Positions 1 to 8,952 of a DNA stretch of 64,000 nucleotides are shown here, piece after piece. The number at the start of each line of letters is the position of its first letter. Position 1 is the first letter of the stretch. The notes beneath the pieces were generated by a model. The model had not been told where the DNA came from, did not search any database, and saw only the letters and a program-made list of their open reading frames with translations. The translations under genes were made by a program, and so were the position numbers. Source of the stretch: Streptomyces sp. GQFP. GTDB lineage: Bacteria; Actinomycetota; Actinomycetes; Streptomycetales; Streptomycetaceae. The DNA is taken from assembly GCF_021545335.1 (NCBI RefSeq), contig NZ_CP089312.1, forward strand, positions 2,976,001 to 3,040,000, given 5' to 3'.

Positions 1-423
1 CCTGGTGACCGTGTAGGAGCCGTAGTACTTGCCGAAGGGGCCGGCCTCCGAATGCTCCGGCTCCCGGAACAGGACGTAGTCCATGTCCACTTCACGGATC
101 GCACCGACACCGGGGGGCAGCAGCTTCGCGAACTCGGCCGCCAGGGCGGTGGCCCGGCCGGGAGGCTTGATCGTCCCCGTGTTCGCGGCGCCGCCACCGC
201 CCTCGTCGTACGTCAGCCACCCGGGCCCCGCCACCACCCCCGCCGCGACCCCGGCCGCCGCGACGACCGTCACCGCGCTCCACCGTCGCCGCCGCACCCG
301 CGCGGCCCGCGCGAACACCGCCTCCGTACCGGCCCCCGTCGGCGCGGAGACCCCTCCCACGGCCCGCCCGAGAAGCTCGCGCCCCTCCAGCCAGGTCTCG
401 ACCTCGTCGATGTCGGTGCTCAT
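1..423 (-). CDS. Membrane-anchored partner of the ECF sigma factor (partial, 3' end outside window)
   Basis: The visible N-terminal 141 residues start with MSTDIDEVETWLEGREL, followed by an Arg-rich stretch and one hydrophobic segment (about residues 48-65), then an extracellular-looking region containing EVDMDYVLF. The ATG overlaps the stop of the upstream sigma gene as ATGA, so the two are translationally coupled. A single-pass protein encoded directly after an ECF sigma gene is commonly its anti-sigma or sensor partner; that role is inferred. No zinc-binding HxxxCxxC motif is seen in the visible part. The C-terminus lies beyond base 1, so the family cannot be fixed. Confidence 0.7.
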   Translation of the reverse strand, partial: MSTDIDEVETWLEGRELLGRAVGGVSAPTGAGTEAVFARAARVRRRRWSAVTVVAAAGVAAGVVAGPGWLTYDEGGGGAANTGTIKPPGRATALAAEFAKLLPPGVGAIREVDMDYVLFREPEHSEAGPFGKYYGSYTVTR

Positions 424-908
424 ACGTGCTCCTCCCGCACCGCGGCCCGCATCGCCGCGATTCCCCTGGCCGTGTGGCTCTTCACCGTGCTCACCCGCAT
501 ACCGAGCAGGTCCGCGGTGTCGTTGACGCTGAGGTCCTCCCAGTAGCGCAGCACCAGCACCGCCCGCTGCTTGGGCGCGAGCTTCGCCAGTGCCGCGCGC
601 ACCATCAGCCCCGTGTCGTTGTCCGCCGCCTCGACGGGCGTCTCCGGCAGTTCGCCGTACGCGTGTTCGCGCCGCCAGAAGCGCCGGCGCCCCGCGATGA
701 AGGTGTTGACCAGCGTCTGGCGGGCGTAGGCCTCCAGATTGTCCAGCCGCCCGTATCTGCGCGCCCCGAGGACGACCTTCACGAGCGTCGTCTGGACGAG
801 ATCCTCGGCCTCGTCACGGTTGCCGCAGAGCAGATAGGCGCTCCGGAACAGCGCCGTGCGTCTGCCCTCCACGAAGGCGTGCAGAGTCGCGTCCGCGCCC
901 CGCATCAT
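420..908 (-). CDS. ECF RNA polymerase sigma factor, SigE-family
   Basis: A 162-residue group IV sigma factor with only regions 2 and 4. Region 2 is seen as AYLLCGNRDEAEDLVQTTLVKV near residues 25-46, and region 4 as LAPKQRAVLVLRYWEDLSV followed by a helix-turn-helix with VSTVKSHTARGI near residues 139-150. It recruits RNA polymerase to stress or envelope promoters. The start is one of two adjacent ATGs (908 or 905) behind a purine-rich GGAAGGGGGGAAGG. The stop overlaps the next gene, a single-pass membrane protein that is probably its regulator. The target regulon cannot be read from the sequence. Confidence 0.88.
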   Translation of the reverse strand: MMRGADATLHAFVEGRRTALFRSAYLLCGNRDEAEDLVQTTLVKVVLGARRYGRLDNLEAYARQTLVNTFIAGRRRFWRREHAYGELPETPVEAADNDTGLMVRAALAKLAPKQRAVLVLRYWEDLSVNDTADLLGMRVSTVKSHTARGIAAMRAAVREEHV

Positions 909-997
909 CCTTCCCCCCTTCCCGGTCCCCTGGTCGAGGACCGCCTCACCCCTACCAGTGCGCCGGGGACCCGTCGAGGACGCGGCGCGCACGGAAA

Positions 998-1024
998 AGG
1001 CGGTACGGATTCTCCGTACCGCCT
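998..1024 (-). terminator. Rho-independent-type hairpin after the methyltransferase gene
   Basis: Perfect 12-bp inverted repeat (AGGCGGTACGGA at 998-1009 and its complement at 1013-1024) with a 3-base loop. Read on the minus strand it lies 21 bp past the methyltransferase stop and is followed by TTTT. Confidence 0.75.
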
Positions 1025-1045
1025 CCACCGCACGCGCTGCCGGGG

Positions 1046-1825
1046 TTACTTGAGGGCGAGCAGCAGGGTGTCCGAGGGCGAGCACCACACGGGACGCACC
1101 TCCGCGAACCCCTTGTCGCGCAGCACGCGCGCGTGCCACTCGGCGGAGGGTGTGTCGCCTTCCGCGTGCTCGCCGTAGATCTCGAAGCGGCGGGCGGTCG
1201 GCCCGGCGAGGACGGGGTCCTGGGCGGCGAGCTGCCACCATTGCGCCCAGTCGACGACGCCGTTCTGTTTGGCCTGATCCATACGTGCGTGGCGCAGTGC
1301 GCGCTCCGCCGCGTTGATCCGGGGCGTGCTGTCGTCGATCATGTGGTCCGCGTTCATGAACAGACCGCCGTCGCGGACGACCTCCGCGATCCGGCCGTAG
1401 AGGTCCGCGAGGGGGTCGCTGTGCAGCCAGTGCAGGGCGGTGGCGGTCAGGACGGCGTCGTACGAGTCGTACGGCAGCCCGCCGGCCCACTGCGGGTCCT
1501 TGAGGTCGGCCGTGACGAAGGTGACGCGGTCGTCGCCCGCGAAGGTGCCCTCGGCGATGGCGAGGAGCGCCGGGTCGAGGTCGACGCCGGTGCTGGTGGC
1601 CCCGGGGAACCGGTCGAGGAGCCGGGCCGTGATACTTCCCGTGCCGCACGCGAGGTCGAGCACGCGCGGGGCGGGGCCGACGAGGGCCTCGACCATGTCG
1701 AGCATGACCCTGAACCGTTCCTCCCGGTCCGGCAGGTACCACTCCTGCTGCCGGTCCCAGCTCTCCTGCCAGGCATTCCAGTCGGTTCCGGCGTTTGTAC
1801 CAGTGTTGCCAATACTGATGGTCAT
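1046..1825 (-). CDS. Class I SAM-dependent methyltransferase
   Basis: A 259-residue soluble protein with a Rossmann methyltransferase core. Motif I is VLDLACGTGS near residue 54, then GVDLDPALLAIAE (acidic end of strand 2) and FVTADL (motif II), followed by YDAVLTATALHWL. Its substrate is not evident; the family includes biotin-type and small-molecule methyltransferases. It is divergent from the CGNR regulator gene, with 115 bp between their starts, and ends at a clear hairpin, so it is a single transcription unit. Confidence 0.85.
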   Translation of the reverse strand: MTISIGNTGTNAGTDWNAWQESWDRQQEWYLPDREERFRVMLDMVEALVGPAPRVLDLACGTGSITARLLDRFPGATSTGVDLDPALLAIAEGTFAGDDRVTFVTADLKDPQWAGGLPYDSYDAVLTATALHWLHSDPLADLYGRIAEVVRDGGLFMNADHMIDDSTPRINAAERALRHARMDQAKQNGVVDWAQWWQLAAQDPVLAGPTARRFEIYGEHAEGDTPSAEWHARVLRDKGFAEVRPVWCSPSDTLLLALK

Positions 1826-1940
1826 CGAAGCCCCTCGGTCGGCCGCTCACTTTGAACACATGCGTAATACCCTGGAAGCAATGTCAGCCGTTACTTCCGC
1901 CCACACCGACGACCATAGAACGCGCCCGTAAGGACTACAA

Positions 1941-2570
1941 GTGGAACTGGCCTATTACTCGGACTACGCCGTGCGTCTCGTCAACACCGAGGAACCGGCG
2001 CGCGGAAAGGACACGTTGACCTCGACCGACGCGGTGCGCGACCTCTTCGGCGCCAACCAGCAGGCCGCCCGCCGCGCCACCGACGCCGACGTGACCCGGT
2101 TCCGCTCCGTACGGGCCCGGCTGCGCGCCGTCTTCGAGGCGGCGGACACGGGCGACGAGACGCTCTCGGTGGACCTGCTGAACTCACTCCTGCTGGAGTT
2201 CCCGGTGAGCCCGCAGATCTCCGGGCACGACTTCCGGGACGACGACGGGCGCCCGCTGTGGCACATGCATCTCGCCGACCACCCGTCGAACGCGACCGCG
2301 GGCTACGCGGCCATCGCCGCGATGGGACTGGCCTTCCACCTCACCGAGTACGGCGTGGACCGCCTGGGCCTGTGCGAGGCGCCGCCCTGCCGCAACGCCT
2401 ACCTCGACACCTCGACGAACCGCTCCCGCCGCTACTGCTCCGACCGCTGCGCGACCCGGGCCAACGTGGCCGCCTACCGCGCCCGCAAACGCCTGGAGGC
2501 GGACCGGTCCGAGAAGACGGGCCTCGCGGCCGAGAGCGCCCAGCGCAGCAGCGCCAGCGGCGAACGCTGA
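1941..2570 (+). CDS. ABATE/CGNR zinc-finger family regulator
   Basis: A 209-residue protein. The N-terminal ABATE-like region contains YAVRLVNTEEP near residue 9. The C-terminal CGNR-type zinc finger has C-x4-C near residues 149-154 (CEAPPC), then RRYCSDRC and ATRANVAAYRARKR, a basic DNA-binding end. Such proteins are regarded as stress-linked transcription regulators; target genes are unknown. The start is GTG with AAGGA about 6 bases upstream. The last 97 bp overlap the convergent sodX gene, an unusually long convergent overlap. Confidence 0.8.
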   Translation: MELAYYSDYAVRLVNTEEPARGKDTLTSTDAVRDLFGANQQAARRATDADVTRFRSVRARLRAVFEAADTGDETLSVDLLNSLLLEFPVSPQISGHDFRDDDGRPLWHMHLADHPSNATAGYAAIAAMGLAFHLTEYGVDRLGLCEAPPCRNAYLDTSTNRSRRYCSDRCATRANVAAYRARKRLEADRSEKTGLAAESAQRSSASGER

Positions 2571-2932
2571 CCGGGCTTCAGCGGCCGGTAGCGGAACCGG
2601 ACCCGGCCCAGGATCAGATCGTGCGGCACGGTCCCGTAGTCGGTGCTGTCGCCGCCGGCGAAGGAGTTGTCCCCCAGCACCCACCAACCGCCCTCACGGC
2701 GCTCCACGGCCCGTTTGACGACCAGCAGGTCCTGCTGGAACGGATGGCGCAGAACGACGATCTCCCCGGCCCTGACCCTGCCCCCGTAGCGCACCACGAG
2801 AAAATCGCCGTGATACAGCGTGGGCACCATCGAGGGCCCGGTCACTTCAACCCATCCGAAGAGCTTCGCGACCTCTCCGTGCTCACTCCCGCGCTCACTC
2901 CCGTGTGCGCTCTCCTGCGACAGCTCCGGCAT
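2474..2932 (-). CDS. sodX: Nickel superoxide dismutase maturation peptidase SodX
   Basis: A 152-residue S26-type serine peptidase. The nucleophile motif GPSMVPTLYHGDFLVV is near residues 32-47 and the catalytic Lys in LLVVKRAVERR near residue 73; GDNSFAGGDS follows. In the known system it removes the leader of SodN to expose the N-terminal His needed for nickel binding. It lies divergently beside sodN (144 bp between starts), which supports the assignment strongly. It lacks a clear N-terminal membrane anchor, as expected for a peptidase acting in the cytoplasm. Confidence 0.9.
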   Translation of the reverse strand: MPELSQESAHGSERGSEHGEVAKLFGWVEVTGPSMVPTLYHGDFLVVRYGGRVRAGEIVVLRHPFQQDLLVVKRAVERREGGWWVLGDNSFAGGDSTDYGTVPHDLILGRVRFRYRPLKPGQRSPLALLRWALSAARPVFSDRSASRRLRAR

Positions 2933-3076
2933 CCCGGCACCTCCCCGGTTCCATCCTCCACCAGTCCCAGTCTGACGCCCTACTTTTGTCCTAAGCCCAT
3001 GGGGGCACTCGCGAAAACCCCTCTCTCAGGGAGTAATGTCCAACCTGAGAAGACGATCACGAGGAAGGAACGCTCC

Positions 3077-3472
3077 ATGCTTTCCCGCCTGTTTGCCCCC
3101 AAGGTCAAGGTCAGCGCCCACTGCGACCTGCCCTGCGGTGTTTACGACCCGGCCCAGGCCCGCATCGAGGCGGAGTCGGTGAAGGCCGTGCAGGACAAGA
3201 TTGCCGCCAACGACGACCCGCACTTCCAGGCGCGTGCCACCGTCATCAAGGAACAGCGCGCAGAACTCGCCAAGCACCACGTTTCCGTGCTGTGGAGCGA
3301 CTACTTCAAGCCCCCGCACTTCGAGAAGTACCCGGAGCTGCACCAGCTGGTCAACGACACCCTGAAGGCCCTCTCGGCCGCCAAGGCGTCGACCGACCCG
3401 GCGACGGGCCAGAAGGCCCTGGACTACATCGCCCAGATCGACAAGATCTTCTGGGAGACCAAGAAGGCCTGA
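3077..3472 (+). CDS. sodN: Nickel-containing superoxide dismutase SodN
   Basis: A 131-residue protein that converts superoxide to H2O2 and O2 in the cytoplasm. The nickel hook HCDLPCGVY is at residues 15-23; cleavage before His15 by SodX would leave His1, Cys2 and Cys6 as nickel ligands. The leader MLSRLFAPKVKVSA is the usual 14 residues. The rest is the four-helix bundle of the family at normal length. The start is ATG with GAGGAAGGAA upstream. It is followed closely by a 13-bp hairpin. Expression in Streptomyces is nickel-dependent. Confidence 0.97.
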   Translation: MLSRLFAPKVKVSAHCDLPCGVYDPAQARIEAESVKAVQDKIAANDDPHFQARATVIKEQRAELAKHHVSVLWSDYFKPPHFEKYPELHQLVNDTLKALSAAKASTDPATGQKALDYIAQIDKIFWETKKA

Positions 3473-3485
3473 TGCGGGCTTTCGC

Positions 3486-3523
3486 CGAAAAGGGGCCGAT
3501 CGATGTCGACCGGCCCCTTTTCG
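3486..3523 (+). terminator. sodN terminator hairpin / candidate 3' end of an s-SodF-like RNA
   Basis: Perfect 13-bp stem (CGAAAAGGGGCCG at 3486-3498, complement at 3511-3523), 12-base loop, 13 bp after the sodN stop. In S. coelicolor the processed sodN 3' UTR is reported to act as the small RNA s-SodF against sodF mRNA. Whether this 3' UTR has the same pairing capacity cannot be judged here because sodF is not in the window. Confidence 0.75.
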
Positions 3524-3586
3524 CTGCCCACGACCGCGTGAGCACTCGTCGGTGACGATGACGCGGGCCCGCTCGACGGGTCGTTC

Positions 3587-4100
3587 CTACCCGGACGAGT
3601 TCCTCCCTGTTCCTGTCCGGCGCGGAGCACGGAGCAGGTCGCTCGCGGCCCGCTGCCGCAGGTCGTCCAGTTCAGCCTTGTCACACTCGCCGTTGGTCGA
3701 GGCGAACTCGGGCCCATCAGAAGCGACGACGCGCGACAACTCCCGCACCCTGCACAGCCAGCGCCGCGCCCACGCTCCCCGAAGCCAGCGGCAGTCGTGT
3801 GACATCCGCCACGGCGACCGGGCCGGGGACGCCGGAGAGGATGCCGGGCGCGATGTCCAGGCCCAGTACGGTGTGCGCGGGCCGGTGCTCGCGCAGCCGC
3901 CGTACGAACCTGCCGTTGCCGCAGCCGACGTCGACCACGCGGCCCCGTACGTCACGAAGCTGCCCGGCAGCGATGCCGGGCAGGTCGTGACGGGGCGTCT
4001 GCCACCGGTAGAGCGCCTGGCGGGCGGCCAGGTGCCGGTCGGTGCCGTAGGCGCTCTCGGCGAGGCGGGTCCGGTCGGTGGCTGCGGCGGGTTCGGTCAC
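3587..4100 (-). pseudogene. Broken SAM-dependent methyltransferase gene
   Basis: The first frame (4100 down to 3717) encodes a normal methyltransferase start with RVVDVGCGNGRFVRRLRE (motif I) and VLGLDIAPG (motif II), then runs into a stop after PLASGSVGAALAVQG. A second frame picks up at about 3735 with RELSRVVASDGPEFASTNGE and DKAELDDLRQRAA, which is how the later part of this family normally reads. The segment usually found between (the loop with MLYHV) is missing. This fits a deletion plus frameshift that destroyed the gene. It sits downstream of ppk2 on the same strand. Confidence 0.7.
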
Positions 4101-4127
4101 CTCGGAGGCATCCCCGCCGTGGGCGGT

Positions 4128-5015
4128 TCACATGCCGCCGTCGTCGTCCTCGCCCGCCTCCAGCAGGTTCGCCGCCGCGCCCACGATGCTCGGGTCCGGG
4201 CTGCCGACGACCTCCTCGTCCTTGCCCGTGTAATCGAAGCGGGCCAGCACGCTGCGCATCGCCTCGACCCGCGCCCGCTTCTTGTCGTTGCTCTTCACCA
4301 CCGTCCAGGGCGCCTGTTCGGTGTCCGTCTCGCGGAACATGGCGACCTTGGCCGCCGTGTAGTCGTCCCAGCGGTCCAGGGACGCGAGGTCCATGGGGCT
4401 GAGCTTCCACTGCCGTACGGGGTCGACCTGACGGATCGTGAAACGGGTGCGCTGTTCGCCCTGGGAGACCGAGAACCAGAACTTGATCAGGTCGACGCCG
4501 TCGTCGACGAGCATCCGCTCGAACAGCGGGGCCTGGCGGGTGAAGCGCCGGTACTCGTCGTCCGTACAGAAGCCCATGACCCGTTCCACACCGGCCCGGT
4601 TGTACCAGGAGCGGTCGAACAGCACTATCTCGCCGGCGGTCGGCAGGTGTTCGACGTACCGCTGGAAGTACCACTGGCCGCGTTCGCGTTCGGTGGGCTT
4701 CTCCAGGGCGACCACCCGGGCGCCGCGCGGGTTCAGGTGCTCCGTGAAGCGCTTGATCGTGCCGCCCTTGCCGGCCGCGTCCCGGCCCTCGAAGACGACG
4801 ACCAGGCGGCGGCCGGTCTGTTTGATCCAGCTCTGCAGCTTCAGCAGTTCGATCTGCTGGAGCCGCTTGTGCCACTCGTACTCCTTGCGCTCCATGCGCT
4901 CGGCGTAGGGGTAGTTCTCCCGCCAGGTCTCGACCGGAGTGCCGTCCGGCCGGATGAGGACGGGTTCGTCGTGGTCGCTGTAGTCGACCTTCAGCCCGGA
5001 CATCAGTGGTGTCAT
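4128..5015 (-). CDS. ppk2: Polyphosphate kinase 2 (PPK2)
   Basis: A 295-residue P-loop kinase that transfers phosphate between polyphosphate and nucleotides. Walker A is EGRDAAGKGGTIKRF near residue 76, Walker B is IVLFDRSWYNRAGVERVMGF near residue 133, and a lid region rich in Arg (GEQRTRFTIRQVDPVRQWKLSP) follows. Length matches single-domain class I PPK2. It is the third gene of a same-strand run behind the Pit transporter and a small membrane protein, a sensible pairing of phosphate uptake with polyphosphate metabolism. Met5 is an alternative start. Confidence 0.93.
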   Translation of the reverse strand: MTPLMSGLKVDYSDHDEPVLIRPDGTPVETWRENYPYAERMERKEYEWHKRLQQIELLKLQSWIKQTGRRLVVVFEGRDAAGKGGTIKRFTEHLNPRGARVVALEKPTERERGQWYFQRYVEHLPTAGEIVLFDRSWYNRAGVERVMGFCTDDEYRRFTRQAPLFERMLVDDGVDLIKFWFSVSQGEQRTRFTIRQVDPVRQWKLSPMDLASLDRWDDYTAAKVAMFRETDTEQAPWTVVKSNDKKRARVEAMRSVLARFDYTGKDEEVVGSPDPSIVGAAANLLEAGEDDDGGM

Positions 5016-5051
5016 TCTGTCGGCCTCCCCAACGTCGGTGATCGGTTGCGG

Positions 5052-5285
5052 TCAGTGGAACTGCGGCACGATCAGATAGATGCCGTACGCGACCACGGCG
5101 GCGCACGCCACGAAGCACAGCCCGGCCTGGGCGAGCCCGAGCGCGTGCGTACCACCGTCATTCTCACGCGCGCCCTCGACCCGGGCGAGTCCGAGGACAC
5201 CGACGGCGAAGACGACGACCACGGCGACGGTGGCCCCGAGGCTCACCGCGGCGACCTGACCCAGGGCGCTCCAGTCCAGATTCAT
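5052..5285 (-). CDS. Small two-TM membrane protein of the Pit/PPK2 operon
   Basis: A 77-residue protein with hydrophobic segments at about residues 10-33 (VAAVSLGATVAVVVVFAVGV) and 53-74, joined by a polar loop with ARENDGGTHALG. No enzyme motif is seen. It starts 16 bp after the Pit stop and ends about 36 bp before ppk2, so it is most likely co-transcribed. It may be an accessory subunit of the phosphate transporter; this is inferred only from position. Confidence 0.75.
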   Translation of the reverse strand: MNLDWSALGQVAAVSLGATVAVVVVFAVGVLGLARVEGARENDGGTHALGLAQAGLCFVACAAVVAYGIYLIVPQFH

Positions 5286-5301
5286 TTCGGTTCTCCCTCG
5301 C

Positions 5302-6456
<1,155 letters not shown>

Positions 6457-6563
6457 GCGTTCGATGGAAGCAAGCGCAGGCGTATTCGCAACGAACTCCG
6501 GGCAAAGGCTGTTCCTGGAAAAAACGCAGGTGACGTGGACGACCGCCACCTTACGATCACCCC

Positions 6564-7358
6564 ATGAGCACTGGTATGGGCATCCGCTGGACCTACGCCT
6601 TCATCGACCGGCCCGCCGCACTCCTCGGCCCCGCCCAGGCGTTCTGGACCGCCGTCACGGACACCCGGCTCTCCGAATCCCGGGGCGAGCAGGGCGAGTT
6701 CACGACCCTGCTGCCGGGCGCGGGCGACGCCTGCGTCAAGGTCCAGGGGGTGGACTCCGGGGACGGCGGCGCCCATCTCGACTTCGCGGTCGAGGATGTC
6801 GACGCCTTCGTCGGTTCGGCGACGGCGCTCGGGGCGACCGTCGTCGGCGCGTACACCGGATGGGCCGTGCTGCGGTCGCCCGCCGGTCAGCTGTTCTGCG
6901 CCGTGCCCTGGCACGGGGAGTCGGTACGGCCCGCCGTGGTGGACGGCAGCCGACTCGACCAGGTGAGCGTCGACGTCCCGCCGACCGCGTACGACACGGA
7001 GGTCGCCTTCTGGGAGCGCCTCACCGCCTGGGACTCCCTCCCCGGCTCACTCCCGGAGTTCCACGTCCTCAGGCCCCCGGCCGGCCTCCCGGTCCGCGTC
7101 CTCCTCCAGCGCCTCGGCACCGACCGGCCAGGCGCCTCCGCCCACCTGGACCTGGCCTGCGCCGACATCGCGGCGACCCGCGCCCGCCACGAGGAACTGG
7201 GGGCCACGGCCGTCGCCCCCTTCCCCCACTGGACGGTCATGCGCGACCCGGCGGGCGGCACGTACTGCCTGACCGGCCGCGACCCCGAAACGGGCGGCCT
7301 GCCGAATCACTCCCACATCTCGACGTCCACCACGGCACCCACCGGGATCGCCCCGTAG
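6564..7358 (+). CDS. Two-domain VOC (glyoxalase/bleomycin-resistance fold) protein
   Basis: A 264-residue protein made of two vicinal-oxygen-chelate modules. The first ends around GWAVLRSPAGQLFCAVPW (about residue 97-114), the second around HWTVMRDPAGGTYCLTGRD (about residue 221). Both have the typical HLDFAVEDVDAF / HLDLACADIAAT strands. Substrate and metal are unknown; such tandem proteins are common in Streptomyces. Its 3' end overlaps the convergent DUF952 gene by 52 bp. Confidence 0.8.
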   Translation: MSTGMGIRWTYAFIDRPAALLGPAQAFWTAVTDTRLSESRGEQGEFTTLLPGAGDACVKVQGVDSGDGGAHLDFAVEDVDAFVGSATALGATVVGAYTGWAVLRSPAGQLFCAVPWHGESVRPAVVDGSRLDQVSVDVPPTAYDTEVAFWERLTAWDSLPGSLPEFHVLRPPAGLPVRVLLQRLGTDRPGASAHLDLACADIAATRARHEELGATAVAPFPHWTVMRDPAGGTYCLTGRDPETGGLPNHSHISTSTTAPTGIAP

Positions 7359-7639
7359 ACATGCGGAAACTCCTCGCCGCCCGGCTTCGGTGCCTCGTAC
7401 CTCAGGGGTACGTCGAGCCGCGCGGGGTCCACGACCAGCACCACCAGGTCGTCGGGGCCGTCGTAGGAGCCGTACAGGAAGTCGGCCACGGCCGGGAGCT
7501 GGGCGCGTGTCGACAAATGGATGAAGCCCTCCTCCTGGAGGGTGCGGCCACGCGTCGACATCTCGTACGTGCCCCGCGCGCGGGCCGCCTCCCACAGGGC
7601 GCGTTCGGTGATGTGGAGTATGTACGGCAGTTCTGACAT
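7307..7639 (-). CDS. DUF952 family protein
   Basis: A 110-residue protein of the DUF952 family. Visible family features are YILHITERALWEAAR at the start and EEGFIHLSTRAQLPAVADFLY, with LVVLVVDPARLDVPLRYE later. The fold is related to ADP-ribosyltransferase/RNA 2'-phosphotransferase-like proteins but the function is unknown. The start ATG at 7639 is preceded by TAGGTTGG. Convergent with, and overlapping, the VOC gene. Confidence 0.82.
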   Translation of the reverse strand: MSELPYILHITERALWEAARARGTYEMSTRGRTLQEEGFIHLSTRAQLPAVADFLYGSYDGPDDLVVLVVDPARLDVPLRYEAPKPGGEEFPHVYGAIPVGAVVDVEMWE

Positions 7640-7658
7640 CAACCCAACCTACGGGCCC

Positions 7659-8072
7659 TTACTGGTCCCGGGGATCGTCCAGGACGGGCCGGATCTCCAC
7701 GGGATGCTCCGGTACGCCGTCCGGGACCGGGCAGCGGGTGACGCGGGCGGCGATCTCGGTGACCCGCTCCAGGCTCGCGCACTCCAGGAGCCAGTAGCCG
7801 GCCATCAGCTCCTCGCTCGCGCCGTACGGATCGTCGGTGATCACCGTGCCGCCGTCCTTGCCCGCGGTGACGTGCCTGATCCGCGCGGGTTCGGCCAGGC
7901 CGTTCCCGTCGAGGAACTCGCCCGTCCTGGCGAGGTCGGCGTTGATCGCGCCCATGTACGCGTACATGGCCTGGATGTCGTCGTCGGTCCAGGTGGGGCC
8001 TTCGTCGGACGCCTTGCCGTTCTGGGCGTCGTAGTCCGCCTGCGTGCCGCGCACCATCACCAGGTACTTCAT
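7659..8072 (-). CDS. YCII-related domain protein
   Basis: A 137-residue protein beginning MKYLVMVRGTQADYDA, with FLDGNGLAEP and YWLLECASLERVTEIAARV, the pattern of YCII/DGPF proteins. Members are small alpha-beta dimers, some with peroxidase-like or dehydrochlorinase-like activity; here the function is unknown. Its ATG overlaps the stop of the upstream zinc-ribbon gene (ATGA), so the two are coupled. Confidence 0.8.
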   Translation of the reverse strand: MKYLVMVRGTQADYDAQNGKASDEGPTWTDDDIQAMYAYMGAINADLARTGEFLDGNGLAEPARIRHVTAGKDGGTVITDDPYGASEELMAGYWLLECASLERVTEIAARVTRCPVPDGVPEHPVEIRPVLDDPRDQ

Positions 8073-8284
8073 GACCGCTCCTTCGGCTCGGACCGCCCCG
8101 ACCGGGCCGCCCGCACAGGGCCTGCCTCGGTCTCGGCCGCCGGAGGGGCGTACGCCTCGCACTCGGGATTCCGGCACGGCCCGGCGACCCACTTCGGTAC
8201 CCACGCGCCCAGGGTCTTGTGCCGCCGTATCACCGTGGCCACCTGCTGCCCGCAGACGGGACAGTCGTACTGTTCGCTGCCCAT
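8069..8284 (-). CDS. Small zinc-ribbon protein
   Basis: A 71-residue protein with paired cysteines CPVCGQQ (residues 8-11) and CRNPEC (about residues 37-42), suggesting one zinc ribbon, then a low-complexity charged tail. It is translationally coupled to the YCII gene by an ATGA overlap. No named family is recognised. It could modulate or accompany the YCII protein, which is only inferred from coupling. Confidence 0.7.
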   Translation of the reverse strand: MGSEQYDCPVCGQQVATVIRRHKTLGAWVPKWVAGPCRNPECEAYAPPAAETEAGPVRAARSGRSEPKERS

Positions 8285-8345
8285 ACCCCAGGGTATTGCG
8301 GAAGCCGCCGGGGCGCTCCCCGCCGGTTCGGCCTCTTCTGCCGCT

Positions 8346-8930
8346 TCAACCCTTCCTGCTGTACGTCCGCACCAGCACCCCGTTCCTGAACGGGCGCACC
8401 TCGTCGAGCGCGAACTCCGACACCTCGAAGCCGGAGCCGAACATCGGCATCCCGGTGCCGAGGACGATCGGGTACGTCTTGACGACCAGCTCGTCGATCT
8501 CGTCGATCAGCTCACCCGCGAGGCGCGAGCCGCCGCACAGGTAGATGCCCCGGTCGCCGTCCTCCGCCTTGAGTTCCCGGACCCTGGCGACCAGATCGGC
8601 GGCGATGATCTCGACGTGCGGGTCCGGCGACTCCTCCAGGGTGCGCGAGGCGACGTACTCGCGCAGATGGGCGTACGGGCTGGTGATGCCCTCCTTCAGA
8701 GCGACCTCGTAGCTGGCCCGGCCCTGGACGACCGTGTCGAAACGGCGGTTGGGCAGGTCGTCCAGGCCGAGGGCGCGGCGGCCCCCGGTGGAGATCGTCT
8801 CGGGGTACTCGGTCTTCAGGAACTCCAGGAACTGCTCGTCGACGAACGGGTACATGAAGGAGGCGTCGCCGCTCTCGTCCCCGATGAATCCGTCGATCGA
8901 GCAGGCGACGAAGTAGGTGAGCTTTCGCAA
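8346..8930 (-). CDS. Dihydrofolate reductase-family (RibD C-terminal-like) oxidoreductase
   Basis: A 194-residue protein with RKLTYFVACSIDGFIGD at the N-terminus, VVQGRASYEVA in the middle and IYLCGGSRLAGELIDE (the GG loop that binds NADPH) near residue 130, ending in VLVRTYSR. This is the YwjB/RibD-C-like group, whose physiological substrate is mostly unknown. No ATG or GTG is available at the family N-terminus: the codon there is TTG at 8930, with AAAGAG upstream, so a TTG start is proposed. Confidence 0.82.
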   Translation of the reverse strand: MRKLTYFVACSIDGFIGDESGDASFMYPFVDEQFLEFLKTEYPETISTGGRRALGLDDLPNRRFDTVVQGRASYEVALKEGITSPYAHLREYVASRTLEESPDPHVEIIAADLVARVRELKAEDGDRGIYLCGGSRLAGELIDEIDELVVKTYPIVLGTGMPMFGSGFEVSEFALDEVRPFRNGVLVRTYSRKG

Positions 8931-8952
8931 GCCGTTCTCTTTCGGTCAGGGC

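Noticed and set aside
6457..6563. PhoP box upstream of the Pit operon
   Set aside because: GTTCGTTGC-like fragments occur, but not as 11-bp direct repeats of the GTTCACC type.
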